DNA of 64,000 nucleotides, from contig NZ_UHIO01000001.1 in assembly GCF_900460315.1 (NCBI RefSeq), forward strand, positions 1,579,501 to 1,643,500, given 5' to 3'. This stretch comes from Veillonella criceti. Its GTDB lineage: Bacteria > Bacillota > Negativicutes > Veillonellales > Veillonellaceae. Under the pieces are notes generated by a model. That model searched no databases, was not told the DNA's origin, and worked only from the letters and a program-made list of their open reading frames with translations. Shown piece by piece: positions 51,141-60,015 of the stretch. Both the position numbers and the translations under genes were made by a program. The number at the start of each line of letters is the position of its first letter. The stretch's first letter is position 1.

Positions 51141-53423
51141 TCAAGAGGAACAACTTGTGCATTCATCCATTTCAAGGGATTGGTTACGAATATAATAAAT
51201 GGTTTTAACCCCTTGTTTATAGGCTTCCACATATAAGTTAAGAATCTCTTTGGCTTTCATTTGTGGCGTAATGTACAAGTTGAAAGATTGTGCTTGGTCA
51301 ATGTGACGTTGACGAGCGGCACAGGCCCGAATACTCCACTGTTGGTCGATGGTATGGGCCTCTTTGTAGAGCCAGAAGGTGGAGTTATCAAGATCTGGCG
51401 CTGTTTTAGGGGTGAAGCTACCTTTCTTTTCTTCAATGAAGAATTTTTTGAAAATAGGGTCAATGCCAGCTGTTGTGTTGGCAATATTGGAAGTGCTACC
51501 CGTTGGGGCAATGGCCATGAGATAGCCGTTGCGAAGACCATATTTAGCCACATCTTTGCGAAGTTGTTGCCAACGTTCTGAGGTGTAACCACGGCGTTCG
51601 AAGTAAGCCCCGGTTTCCCATTCAGACCCTTTAAAAGCAGGGTAAGCGCCTTTTTCTTTGGCTAGTTCCATAGAAGCTTTGATAGCGTAGTAGGCAATAT
51701 TTTCAAATAATTTGTCCGCTGCTTCGATGTGTTCTTCAGTTTCCCATTGAATTTGATGACGTACTAAGTAGTGGTGATAACCGCTGGTACCAAGGCCGAT
51801 GGCCCGGTATTTCTCACTAGTCATTTTAGCTTCGGGTACAGGGAATTGATTAATAGAAATAACATTGTCCAACATGCGAATCTGAAGGGCTACGTTTTCT
51901 TCTAATTCTTCGTCAGTAATTTTACCAAGATTAATAGAGTTTAAGTTACACGTTACCATATCACCGGTGATTGTTTTAGTGGTAATAGAACCATCAGGAT
52001 GAATCGTTTCATCAGAAAGGTTGGTGAAACCTACGTTTTGAGCGATTTCGTGGCATAAGTTAGATGCATAAATCATACCAGCATGTTTATTAGGGTTGGT
52101 ACGGTTAGCGGTGTCACGGAAGAAAATGAATGGTGTGCCTGTTTCAACAGCACTGCGCATGATTTTTTTCATCATGTCGAGGGCGCTGACCTGAATAGAA
52201 TGTAATTCGGGATTGTTTTCGCAGAGTAAGTAGTGTTCGGTGAACGCTTTTTTATCATCGTCATCATAGAAATCTTCTAAGTTAAAGCCCATTACTTGTT
52301 GCACTTCATGCGGGTCGAATAAGGTGAAGTTTTCACGAGCTAAGAGACGTTCCATGAAGATATCTGGAATGGCCACAGCTGGGAAAATGTCGTGTGCTTT
52401 ACGGCGATCATCACCATTATTGGTGCGAAGTTCTACGAATTCATAGAAGTCTTTGTGCCAAATATCAAGGGTTACGGTAGCGCCTCCCTTACGTTTCCCT
52501 AATTGGTCAACGGCAACGGCCGTATCATTGTACAAACGAATCCAAGGAATCACGCCACCGGAAGAGTTTTTGTAACCACGAATATCACTATTTAAAGCTC
52601 GTACGCGGCCCATGTAAATACCAAGGGCACCACCGTGTTTAGATACGCGGGAGAATTTGCTGTTCACATCATAAATAGACCATAAGTTATCATCTACACC
52701 TGAGATAAAGCAGCTGCTGAGTTGATGAAATGGTGTACCTGCATTGGCTAAGGTTGGTGTAGCCGTTGTCATTTTTAAAGTACTCATTAAATCGTAGAAT
52801 TTTTTGGCAAATTCTACTTTACGGTCTCCCTCGATAAGCGCTAAGTGCATAGCAATCGCCATGAAACGTTCTTGTGGCAATTCGTAGACTTCTTTATTGT
52901 AACCTTTTACGAGGTAACGATCAGCTAATAACTTAATCCCTTCGTAGTTAAATAAATAGTCGCGTTTTGGTTTAATATAGTCACCTAATTCTTCCAGTTC
53001 TTCTGGGGTATATTTGGTGAGGAAGAAATCAGCATAGCGATTCGCATCTACTAAGGTTTTAACTAAGGCTGGGAAATTGCCATAGCCAAAGGCTTTGTAT
53101 TTGCGTTGAATAGCTGCTTCTTTATATAAATCGAAAAGGAAGAGACGGGCCGCTACATATTGCCAGTCTTGGTTCATGCGATTTACCATGTTGCCAAAGC
53201 CGTCGTCTGCCTTTTGGATTACTTTTTCAATGGCTGTTTGCACGAGAATTTTTTGAATTTCTTTGGTGCTCATGCCATCAACGAATTGAAGTTTGGAGTC
53301 CATTTCAAGTTCAATAGGATCGCAACTGTCGAGGCCTAAGCAGGCAAAAGCAATCATCTTTTTGGTTTTTTCTACGGAGAGCGGTTCATAATGGCCGTCT
53401 CGTTTTTTAATCATAATAGCCAT
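51141..53423 (-). CDS. nrdA: Ribonucleotide reductase large subunit (class I)
   Basis: 760 residues. Reduces ribonucleoside diphosphates to deoxy forms. The N-terminal ATP-cone (about 5-95: KKRDGHYEPLSVEKTKK) gives allosteric activity control. The barrel holds the active-site NLCHEIAQN region, CNLNSINLGK and SGGVIPWIRLYN. The C-terminal tail ends ECTSCSS, the redox cysteine pair that is re-reduced by thioredoxin. Class I is oxygen-dependent, notable in a presumed anaerobe. First gene of nrdAB, with a 37-base palindrome at the predicted +1. Confidence 0.95.
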   Translation of the reverse strand: MAIMIKKRDGHYEPLSVEKTKKMIAFACLGLDSCDPIELEMDSKLQFVDGMSTKEIQKILVQTAIEKVIQKADDGFGNMVNRMNQDWQYVAARLFLFDLYKEAAIQRKYKAFGYGNFPALVKTLVDANRYADFFLTKYTPEELEELGDYIKPKRDYLFNYEGIKLLADRYLVKGYNKEVYELPQERFMAIAMHLALIEGDRKVEFAKKFYDLMSTLKMTTATPTLANAGTPFHQLSSCFISGVDDNLWSIYDVNSKFSRVSKHGGALGIYMGRVRALNSDIRGYKNSSGGVIPWIRLYNDTAVAVDQLGKRKGGATVTLDIWHKDFYEFVELRTNNGDDRRKAHDIFPAVAIPDIFMERLLARENFTLFDPHEVQQVMGFNLEDFYDDDDKKAFTEHYLLCENNPELHSIQVSALDMMKKIMRSAVETGTPFIFFRDTANRTNPNKHAGMIYASNLCHEIAQNVGFTNLSDETIHPDGSITTKTITGDMVTCNLNSINLGKITDEELEENVALQIRMLDNVISINQFPVPEAKMTSEKYRAIGLGTSGYHHYLVRHQIQWETEEHIEAADKLFENIAYYAIKASMELAKEKGAYPAFKGSEWETGAYFERRGYTSERWQQLRKDVAKYGLRNGYLMAIAPTGSTSNIANTTAGIDPIFKKFFIEEKKGSFTPKTAPDLDNSTFWLYKEAHTIDQQWSIRACAARQRHIDQAQSFNLYITPQMKAKEILNLYVEAYKQGVKTIYYIRNQSLEMDECTSCSS

Positions 53424-53532
53424 GAAATACGGTTCCTTCCCTTTACAAAGTGTTACATAATCAGTTTAAAAAATTTGTTTCCTCTAAATCCATTGATTAT
53501 TGTTGAGATATATTTAAAGTTTTATAAATCAA

Positions 53533-53581
53533 TATCTTGTATATGATATTACTTATCATATACAAGATACACCTCATTATA
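53533..53581 (-). promoter_or_regulatory. nrdAB promoter with 37-base palindrome at +1
   Basis: On the minus strand a perfect TATAAT (53581-53576) predicts +1 at about 53569. A perfect inverted repeat of 16-base arms, TATCTTGTATATGATA and its complement with a 5-base centre, spans 53533-53569, that is +1 to +37. It may be a repressor operator or a 5-prime-terminal mRNA hairpin. It does not clearly match the NrdR box. Confidence 0.65.
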
Positions 53582-53678
53582 CTATTTTTGGGGTTAGAAA
53601 AGATAGAGGTAAATTGAAATGTAAATTGAAAATTTTGCATATGGACATTGCGTGGACATTTATTTTCGTTTTTTTGAC

Positions 53679-53823
53679 TTGACACTTGGCTTGTTGTGGA
53701 ATGTATAGGGGTGTAAGCGGGTTTACGAAATACTGTAAGTTGCTTATGGCGTTTGCAAGCGTTCAATGAGAATATTGAGAAACTCAGAGTACATGTACTT
53801 TTTAAATATTGTGAGTTTTATTT
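53679..53823 (+). promoter_or_regulatory. Promoter and hairpin upstream of the DUF2922/DUF1659 pair
   Basis: TTGACA (53679-53684) with a weak TGTATA/GTATAG -10 about 17-18 bases later. Downstream, AAACTCA (53780-53786) and TGAGTTT (53812-53818) form a stem with a T-rich tail, containing the 12-base palindrome AGTACATGTACT. Possible leader attenuator for the small-gene pair. Apart from this and the nrd palindrome, the 465-base gap holds nothing I recognise. Confidence 0.4.
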
Positions 53824-53888
53824 TAATGAGGTAAGTATATGCTTTTTAGTTATGGATAACTAAAAAAGCGTAGATTTAGGAGGCAATT

Positions 53889-54131
53889 ATGGCAACAGGT
53901 ACTGTAAATATTTTAAAACATGAATTACAACTTGTATTTTTAGATGAAGATGGTAAAGAAACGGCTGTACGTATTGGTGTACCAAAAGCTGATGTAACGT
54001 TAAGTGCAGCAAAAGCAGTGGGTGATATGGTGTTAGCTAAGCATTTGATGAGAAGCGCCAAAGGCAAACTTTTAACAGGGTTTAAAGGGGCGTATATGGT
54101 AGAAAATACGAGTGCACCTATTACTGATTAG
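53889..54131 (+). CDS. DUF2922-like small protein
   Basis: 80 residues: LQLVFLDEDGKETAVRIGVPKADVTLSAAKAVGDMVL in outline, the two-strand plus helix pattern of DUF2922 proteins. Function unknown. In Firmicutes a DUF2922 gene is often next to a DUF1659 gene, and such a partner follows after 59 bases, which supports both calls. AGGAGG lies seven bases before the ATG. Short, soluble and probably abundant. Confidence 0.72.
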   Translation: MATGTVNILKHELQLVFLDEDGKETAVRIGVPKADVTLSAAKAVGDMVLAKHLMRSAKGKLLTGFKGAYMVENTSAPITD

Positions 54132-54190
54132 TAGTTTTAAAGTTTGTTTATAATAGAGTCAATTAAAAAGTGTATATTAGGAGGTCAATT

Positions 54191-54403
54191 ATGGCAGACG
54201 TAGCAGTCAAAGAAGTGGTAAAAATTCAGATTCGTTTAGATTTAGGGGATAAGAAAGTTAAAAATATTAGCATTGGTATCGTGAATCCAGAACTTACGAA
54301 TGATGATTTTGAAGAAGTAGGGCAAGCGGTGGCCACACTTTGTGCGTTCCCTTATAAGGATGTAGTCCGCATTGAAACAACGACAGTAGCGCCTCAGGCG
54401 TAA
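54191..54403 (+). CDS. DUF1659-like small protein
   Basis: 70 residues: KIQIRLDLGDKKVKNISIGIVNPELTNDDFEEVGQAVATL in outline. Similar in length and pattern to its upstream neighbour (strand, turn, strand, helix), so the two may be distant paralogs or partners. AGGAGG eight bases before 54191 sets the start. Function unknown. A strong terminator follows, closing a two-gene transcript. Confidence 0.7.
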   Translation: MADVAVKEVVKIQIRLDLGDKKVKNISIGIVNPELTNDDFEEVGQAVATLCAFPYKDVVRIETTTVAPQA

Positions 54404-54438
54404 GAGCGAAGAATATAATAAAATCATAGTTTAGATGT

Positions 54439-54487
54439 AAAGGCGTTGCATACTCGTTTGAAAGAAACGAGTATGCAACGCCTTTTT
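54439..54487 (+). terminator. Terminator after the DUF2922/DUF1659 pair
   Basis: A 20-bp stem, beginning AAAGGCGTTGCATACTCG with its exact complement, 5-base loop and TTTTT. One of the strongest terminators in the window. Confidence 0.95.
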
Positions 54488-54500
54488 GGGTTATTAAAAC

Positions 54501-54544
54501 TTTACAAATTAGGAGTAAATCGGTAAGATGTATCTAATTAGATA
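54501..54544 (+). promoter_or_regulatory. Promoter of the MarR gene with operator-like palindrome
   Basis: TTTACA (54501-54506), 17 bases and TAAGAT (54524-54529) predict +1 near 54536. The perfect 14-base palindrome TATCTAATTAGATA (54531-54544) straddles that +1. Its size and AT-rich symmetry fit MarR-family operators, suggesting autorepression. Confidence 0.55.
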
Positions 54545-54647
54545 TGTAAGATAGAATTAAATAATATTAATGGTATATTTTGATTATTAACAGTATTTTA
54601 GTTATCTTTTTATAATTGACTTTATGCTTTGATAAGGAGGTATTATT

Positions 54648-55070
54648 TTGACGCCAACAGAAATGAAAATTTTAATTGGATTACATCGGAATGTAAATAC
54701 ATTGGATAAAAAAACGGCTGATTTAGCGGCTGAATATGGTATCACATTTAGTCAATTTATGGTATTAGAAGCTTTATATAGTAAGGGGGATATGACTGTT
54801 GGTGAAGTGCGAGAGCGTATTTTAAGTACGGTAGGTACGATTTCATTAATAGTCAATAATTTAGTAAAACTGAATTATATTGAACGATTAGCTGATCCAA
54901 AGGATCGACGAGTGTGTATTTTACATTTGACGAAAGCTGGTTATGATATAATCAGTGAACTGGCACCTCGTAATGTGCGTGCCATTCAAGAGAGTATGTC
55001 TAAATTGGAGGCTACCGAACAAGATACATTATTAGCATTGTTAAAAAAATTAAGTGAAGATGTTAAATAA
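54648..55070 (+). CDS. MarR family transcriptional regulator
   Basis: 140 residues. Winged helix-turn-helix with dimerising terminal helices; core EYGITFSQFMVLEALYSKGDMTVGEV, then LVKLNYIERLADPKDRRVCILHLTKAGYD with the wing DPKDRR typical of MarR. The ligand is unknown. The start codon is TTG with AAGGAGG seven bases upstream; no ATG fits. A palindrome at its predicted +1 suggests autoregulation. The next gene, an exported protein, is 185 bases downstream and could be a target. Confidence 0.92.
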   Translation: MTPTEMKILIGLHRNVNTLDKKTADLAAEYGITFSQFMVLEALYSKGDMTVGEVRERILSTVGTISLIVNNLVKLNYIERLADPKDRRVCILHLTKAGYDIISELAPRNVRAIQESMSKLEATEQDTLLALLKKLSEDVK

Positions 55071-55255
55071 TATGTGTAAGTTTGCATAATGCGAGTTAGT
55101 TTATTGAAATAAAACAGTTTTGTAAAGAATGGAGCATACATATTGAGCAAAAACTGGTAAAATAATATGTAGAGATTGTAAGTAGATAAATATAGTTTTT
55201 GTCATCAGTAAATTGGATATATATATTGAGTGAAAGTAGAAGGAGGTTATGTAGT

Positions 55256-56140
55256 ATGTTTGTAAATTTGGTTCGTAAAAAATGGGTATTGGCTTTGGTG
55301 GGGTCAGCGTTTGTTTCAGGGAGCGCTATGGCAGCTACTATGCCCGCTAGTGGCTTGCAGGATGTGGTAAATTACTCGAAGAGTGAGTCGGTGTCTGCAG
55401 GCTCGGCGATAGCAGAACGCGGCGTGCCTAAACAGATGCTAGAAGCCTATTTGCCGGCTTCAACTGTGAAAACAGAAGTAACGAATAGTAGTAATTCCTT
55501 ATATCGTCAACAGGCTTTAAAAGTAGCACTACCAATGACAGATGTGACGCAATACAAGCAAATTCCAGCGTTTGATGGCTTCCCTAAGGAAATACCAAGT
55601 TTTGCTAAAGACACCCAAGTATTTTATGTGCCCCAATTTATGAAGGCCGGTGGTGAAGCACAAGTCACTTTTAAAGGGACGGCAGAGGAATTAGCACCGT
55701 ATAGAGCTGAAGCTATGAAACTTGCCATTATGCAGACAAATTTAACAGACAGCCGTTCGGTATATATTAAAATGGAACCTAATTCAGATATGCGTTATGC
55801 GCCTAGTTTACGAGAATTGTTGCCTGATTATCGGTTTAATGTGTCTAAGGAGTTAAGTAACTTAGGGCCATGGCGCGACTTTTGGAGTGACAGTATTGAT
55901 GGTAAGAAACAGGCCTTGAATGGTCAGTCTAAGACACAATTTTTTGATGAAACTACTAATAAAGAGTTACAACAAAACTTGCTAGGTTATTATTCGTATA
56001 CCTATACATCCCAGCCGTTGGGTAGTGAGTATGAATATTACATTTTTAAAGTAGGCACCACCTTTGAACATCCATATGTAACAGGCGCTGCCTTTGATAA
56101 GACGGGAACAGAGGTTATTTATTTCTATCGTCAATTGTAA
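55256..56140 (+). CDS. Exported protein of unknown function
   Basis: 294 residues. An N-terminal signal peptide (residues 1-27: basic start, hydrophobic core VLALVGSAFVSG, cleavage after SAMA) directs it to the periplasm or surface; there is no lipobox cysteine. The mature part has no domain I recognise. It contains VFYVPQFMKAGGEAQVTFKG, a DFWSDSIDGK segment and an aromatic C-terminal half rich in Tyr. No cysteines are seen in the mature region. AAGGAGG precedes ATG 55256; an in-frame ATG at 55199 is implausible. Possibly species- or family-restricted. Confidence 0.75.
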   Translation: MFVNLVRKKWVLALVGSAFVSGSAMAATMPASGLQDVVNYSKSESVSAGSAIAERGVPKQMLEAYLPASTVKTEVTNSSNSLYRQQALKVALPMTDVTQYKQIPAFDGFPKEIPSFAKDTQVFYVPQFMKAGGEAQVTFKGTAEELAPYRAEAMKLAIMQTNLTDSRSVYIKMEPNSDMRYAPSLRELLPDYRFNVSKELSNLGPWRDFWSDSIDGKKQALNGQSKTQFFDETTNKELQQNLLGYYSYTYTSQPLGSEYEYYIFKVGTTFEHPYVTGAAFDKTGTEVIYFYRQL

Positions 56141-56145
56141 AAAGT

Positions 56146-56223
56146 AAATTCGAACGTTATTTAACCATAGGTTTTTAATGTTCGGTAATTTATATTGACC
56201 CCTTATAGGTCCTATGATAGAAT
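56146..56223 (+). promoter_or_regulatory. purB promoter with two PurBox-like sites
   Basis: TTGACC (56195-56200), 17 bases and TAGAAT (56218-56223) form the promoter. Just upstream, 56177-56189 on the minus strand reads ATTACCGAACATT, an exact match to the Bacillus PurBox AWWWCCGAACWWT. At 56146-56158 on the plus strand AAATTCGAACGTT matches at 11 of 13. The two are in opposite orientation, 18 bases apart, as PurR sites usually are. PurR would repress and PRPP relieve. Confidence 0.65.
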
Positions 56224-56265
56224 GAAATAAGAATATTCAGTCATTTTCATGGAGGTTTAATACAC

Positions 56266-57558
56266 ATGATTCAACGGTATACAAGAGAAAAAATGGGCCA
56301 CATTTGGAGCGAACGTAATGAATTTGAACAAATGTTGGAAGTTGAAATTTTAGCGTGTGAAGCACAGGCCGAATTGGGAACGATTCCTAAAGAAGCGGCT
56401 AAAGTGATTCGTGAAAAAGCAAATTTTGATGTAGAACGAATTCACGAAATCGAAAAAGAAACAAATCATGATATTATTTCTTTCGTAACAGCAGTTGGCG
56501 AATATGTTGGGGAAGAAGCTAAATATATTCATCTTGGTTTAACTTCGACAGACGTAAAAGATACGGCTCTTGGCGCTATGATGAAACAGGCTTGTGACAT
56601 CATTTTAGAAGATTTACATACTTTACGTGATGTGCTTCGTCGTCGTGCCGCTGAATTCAAATATACGCCAATGGTTGGTCGTACACATGGGATTCATGGT
56701 GAACCGACTACTTTTGGGTTGAAACTTTGCCTTTGGATGGCTGAAATTGAACGTGATATTGAACGGTTAGAACATGCTAAGAAAAATGTAGCCGTTGGTA
56801 AAATGTCTGGTGCTGTTGGTACGTATTCTGTTAATGATCCATATATTGAAAAATACGTTTGTGAAAAATTGGGGTTAGAACCAGTTAAAATTGCTACACA
56901 GGTTATTCAACGTGATCGTCATGCAGAACTTTGTAGTACCTTAGCCATTATCGCTAGTACATTAGACAAAATCGCTTTAGAAATTCGTCATTTACAACGT
57001 ACTGAAGTACGTGAAGCAGAAGAATATTTCAGCCCTAAACAAAAAGGCTCTTCCGCTATGCCTCACAAACGTAATCCAATTACCTGTGAACGCATTTGTG
57101 GTTTAGCTCGTGTCGTACGAGGGAATGCTCAAGCTGCTATGGAAGATGTAGCCTTGTGGCATGAACGTGATATTTCTCATAGCTCTGTAGAGCGTGTTAT
57201 TTTACCAGATAGCACAATTACCGTAGACTACATGTTGTCCTTAACAATTAAAGTGATTGATAAATTGTTAGTATATCCAGACAATATGATGAAAAACTTG
57301 GAATTAACCGGTGGTTTAATTTTCAGTCAGCAAATTTTAACAGCCTTAGTTGATAAAGGGGCGGTTCGTGACCAAGCGTATCGTTGGGTACAACGCCATG
57401 CTATGGCTCGCTGGTTAGAAGGTAAAGACTTCAAAGCTGGTTTAAAAGGTGATGAAGACATTAAGAAATATCTAACTGATGAAGAAATCGATCATTTATT
57501 TGATCCACATCGCATGCTTCGCCATGTAGATACGATTATGGCTCGTTTTGGATTATAA
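56266..57558 (+). CDS. purB: Adenylosuccinate lyase
   Basis: 430 residues. Cleaves SAICAR in IMP synthesis and adenylosuccinate in AMP synthesis. Signature SSAMPHKRNPITCERICGLARV lies around residue 265; TSTDVKDTA and GRTHGIHGEPTTFGLK carry the catalytic His regions. Full length. It stands with its own promoter and terminator, upstream of purA, which makes adenylosuccinate; the two complete IMP to AMP. Confidence 0.96.
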   Translation: MIQRYTREKMGHIWSERNEFEQMLEVEILACEAQAELGTIPKEAAKVIREKANFDVERIHEIEKETNHDIISFVTAVGEYVGEEAKYIHLGLTSTDVKDTALGAMMKQACDIILEDLHTLRDVLRRRAAEFKYTPMVGRTHGIHGEPTTFGLKLCLWMAEIERDIERLEHAKKNVAVGKMSGAVGTYSVNDPYIEKYVCEKLGLEPVKIATQVIQRDRHAELCSTLAIIASTLDKIALEIRHLQRTEVREAEEYFSPKQKGSSAMPHKRNPITCERICGLARVVRGNAQAAMEDVALWHERDISHSSVERVILPDSTITVDYMLSLTIKVIDKLLVYPDNMMKNLELTGGLIFSQQILTALVDKGAVRDQAYRWVQRHAMARWLEGKDFKAGLKGDEDIKKYLTDEEIDHLFDPHRMLRHVDTIMARFGL

Positions 57559-57586
57559 GCACACAATAATAAAGATTATATAGTAT

Positions 57587-57621
57587 ATAAGGTCACGTCA
57601 TAATGGCGTGACCTTATTTTT
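57587..57621 (+). terminator. Terminator after purB
   Basis: ATAAGGTCACG and CGTGACCTTAT, perfect 11-bp stem, followed by TTTT. Confidence 0.92.
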
Positions 57622-57748
57622 GATAAATGCATGTGTTAAATCTCTATATCCATAACTCCCTAATGCACGCTTTTCAAAGGTATGCTATAATGAGGTGTAT
57701 GAATGCTCTGATTTAGAGCAGGCCATACCAACAACTGACACTATGTGA

Positions 57749-59059
<1,311 letters not shown>

Positions 59060-59070
59060 GCGTTAATGTA

Positions 59071-59105
59071 GAGTCGTAAAGCAGAATTGCTTTGCGACTC
59101 TTTTT
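59071..59105 (+). terminator. Terminator after purA
   Basis: GAGTCGTAAAGC and GCTTTGCGACTC with a 6-base loop and five T. Confidence 0.92.
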
Positions 59106-59238
59106 GCGTTTATCTTCTGTTAATAGACAGGTTAAGGAAGATTTATGTCTAAAAGGGGCTATTTATATTAATTTTCATTAAAATATGGTAAAATAAAATT
59201 TAGTGTAATATATAATTTGTAAAATATATATTTATTTT

Positions 59239-59318
59239 TATGAGCGTACAGTATCTAGTAGTGATTCGACGAAGTAGTCCATTCATAGTGGAAACTATGT
59301 TGACACTGCAGGCTCATA
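59239..59318 (+). promoter_or_regulatory. Structured leader element upstream of dedA
   Basis: TATGAGC (59239-59245) and GCTCATA (59312-59318) are exact complements; CAGT/ACTG extends the stem inward after a symmetric internal loop, and CATAGTggaaACTATG (59284-59299) forms an inner hairpin. It lies 50 bases before the DedA gene. The compact closed fold suggests a cis-regulatory RNA, but I do not recognise a class. Confidence 0.45.
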
Positions 59319-59368
59319 GGAATGAATAGACAATTATTTGTATGCGTTTGCAAAGGAGACTATAAAAG

Positions 59369-60004
59369 GTGGAATATTTAATTTCTTTTTTAGAAACTTA
59401 TGGCTATGCGGCCATGTTTATTGCTATGGTATTGGAAAATGCGAACATACCCATTCCCAGTGAAATTGTGCTAGGGTTTTCTGGTTATCTCATTGCACAA
59501 GGTGTTTTTGAAATGAATATGACAATGATTGTAGCTACCGCTGCAGGTGTAGTGGGCTCCATTTTGTCGTATTGGATGGGTGAACATGGTGGGCGCCCAT
59601 TGTTGAAGCGGTATGGAAAGTATATTTTCTTCAATGAGCATAAATTTGAAATGGCTGAAAAAATGTTTAATAAATATGGGGGCGCCGCTGTATTTTTTGG
59701 TCGTTTACTGCCTGGTATTCGTACCTTTATTTCTTTTCCGGCCGGCATTGCGCGTTATCCAATGGGGCGCTTTGTGATTTGGACTTTATTAGGAACGATT
59801 CCTTGGACAATTCTTCTCGTATGGCTTGGTGTTAAACTCGGTGAACATTGGCAAGATTTGATTGAATATAATCATGAATTTTTAGTTATTATGATTGCCG
59901 TTTTTGCTGTGATTGCCTTGTTCTTTGGCATTCGTTATTATCGCAATAAGAAGAAAAAAGTAGCCACTACATCTTCTGAGAAGCAAGATACTCAGAACGA
60001 TTAA
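59369..60004 (+). CDS. DedA family membrane protein
   Basis: 211 residues with four to six hydrophobic segments. DedA/VTT landmarks: the re-entrant ENANIPIPSEIVLGFSGYL, GSILSYWMGEHGGRP, FFGRLLPGIRTFISFPAGIARYP (the conserved R/GRFxPG...G motif) and a Lys-rich C-terminus. DedA proteins are lipid scramblases/flippases, implicated in undecaprenyl-phosphate recycling and proton-motive-force homeostasis. It starts at GTG with AAAGGAG upstream. Coupled (9-base gap) to an ArnT-like glycosyltransferase that would use polyprenyl-phosphate-linked sugars, so the pair may serve envelope modification. Confidence 0.92.
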   Translation: MEYLISFLETYGYAAMFIAMVLENANIPIPSEIVLGFSGYLIAQGVFEMNMTMIVATAAGVVGSILSYWMGEHGGRPLLKRYGKYIFFNEHKFEMAEKMFNKYGGAAVFFGRLLPGIRTFISFPAGIARYPMGRFVIWTLLGTIPWTILLVWLGVKLGEHWQDLIEYNHEFLVIMIAVFAVIALFFGIRYYRNKKKKVATTSSEKQDTQND

Positions 60005-60015
60005 GGAGGGATTTG

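Noticed and set aside
53533-53569. NrdR box upstream of nrdA
   Set aside because: The palindrome is a single long inverted repeat and does not match the paired 16-base ACACWATATWTWGTGT-type boxes at their usual spacing.
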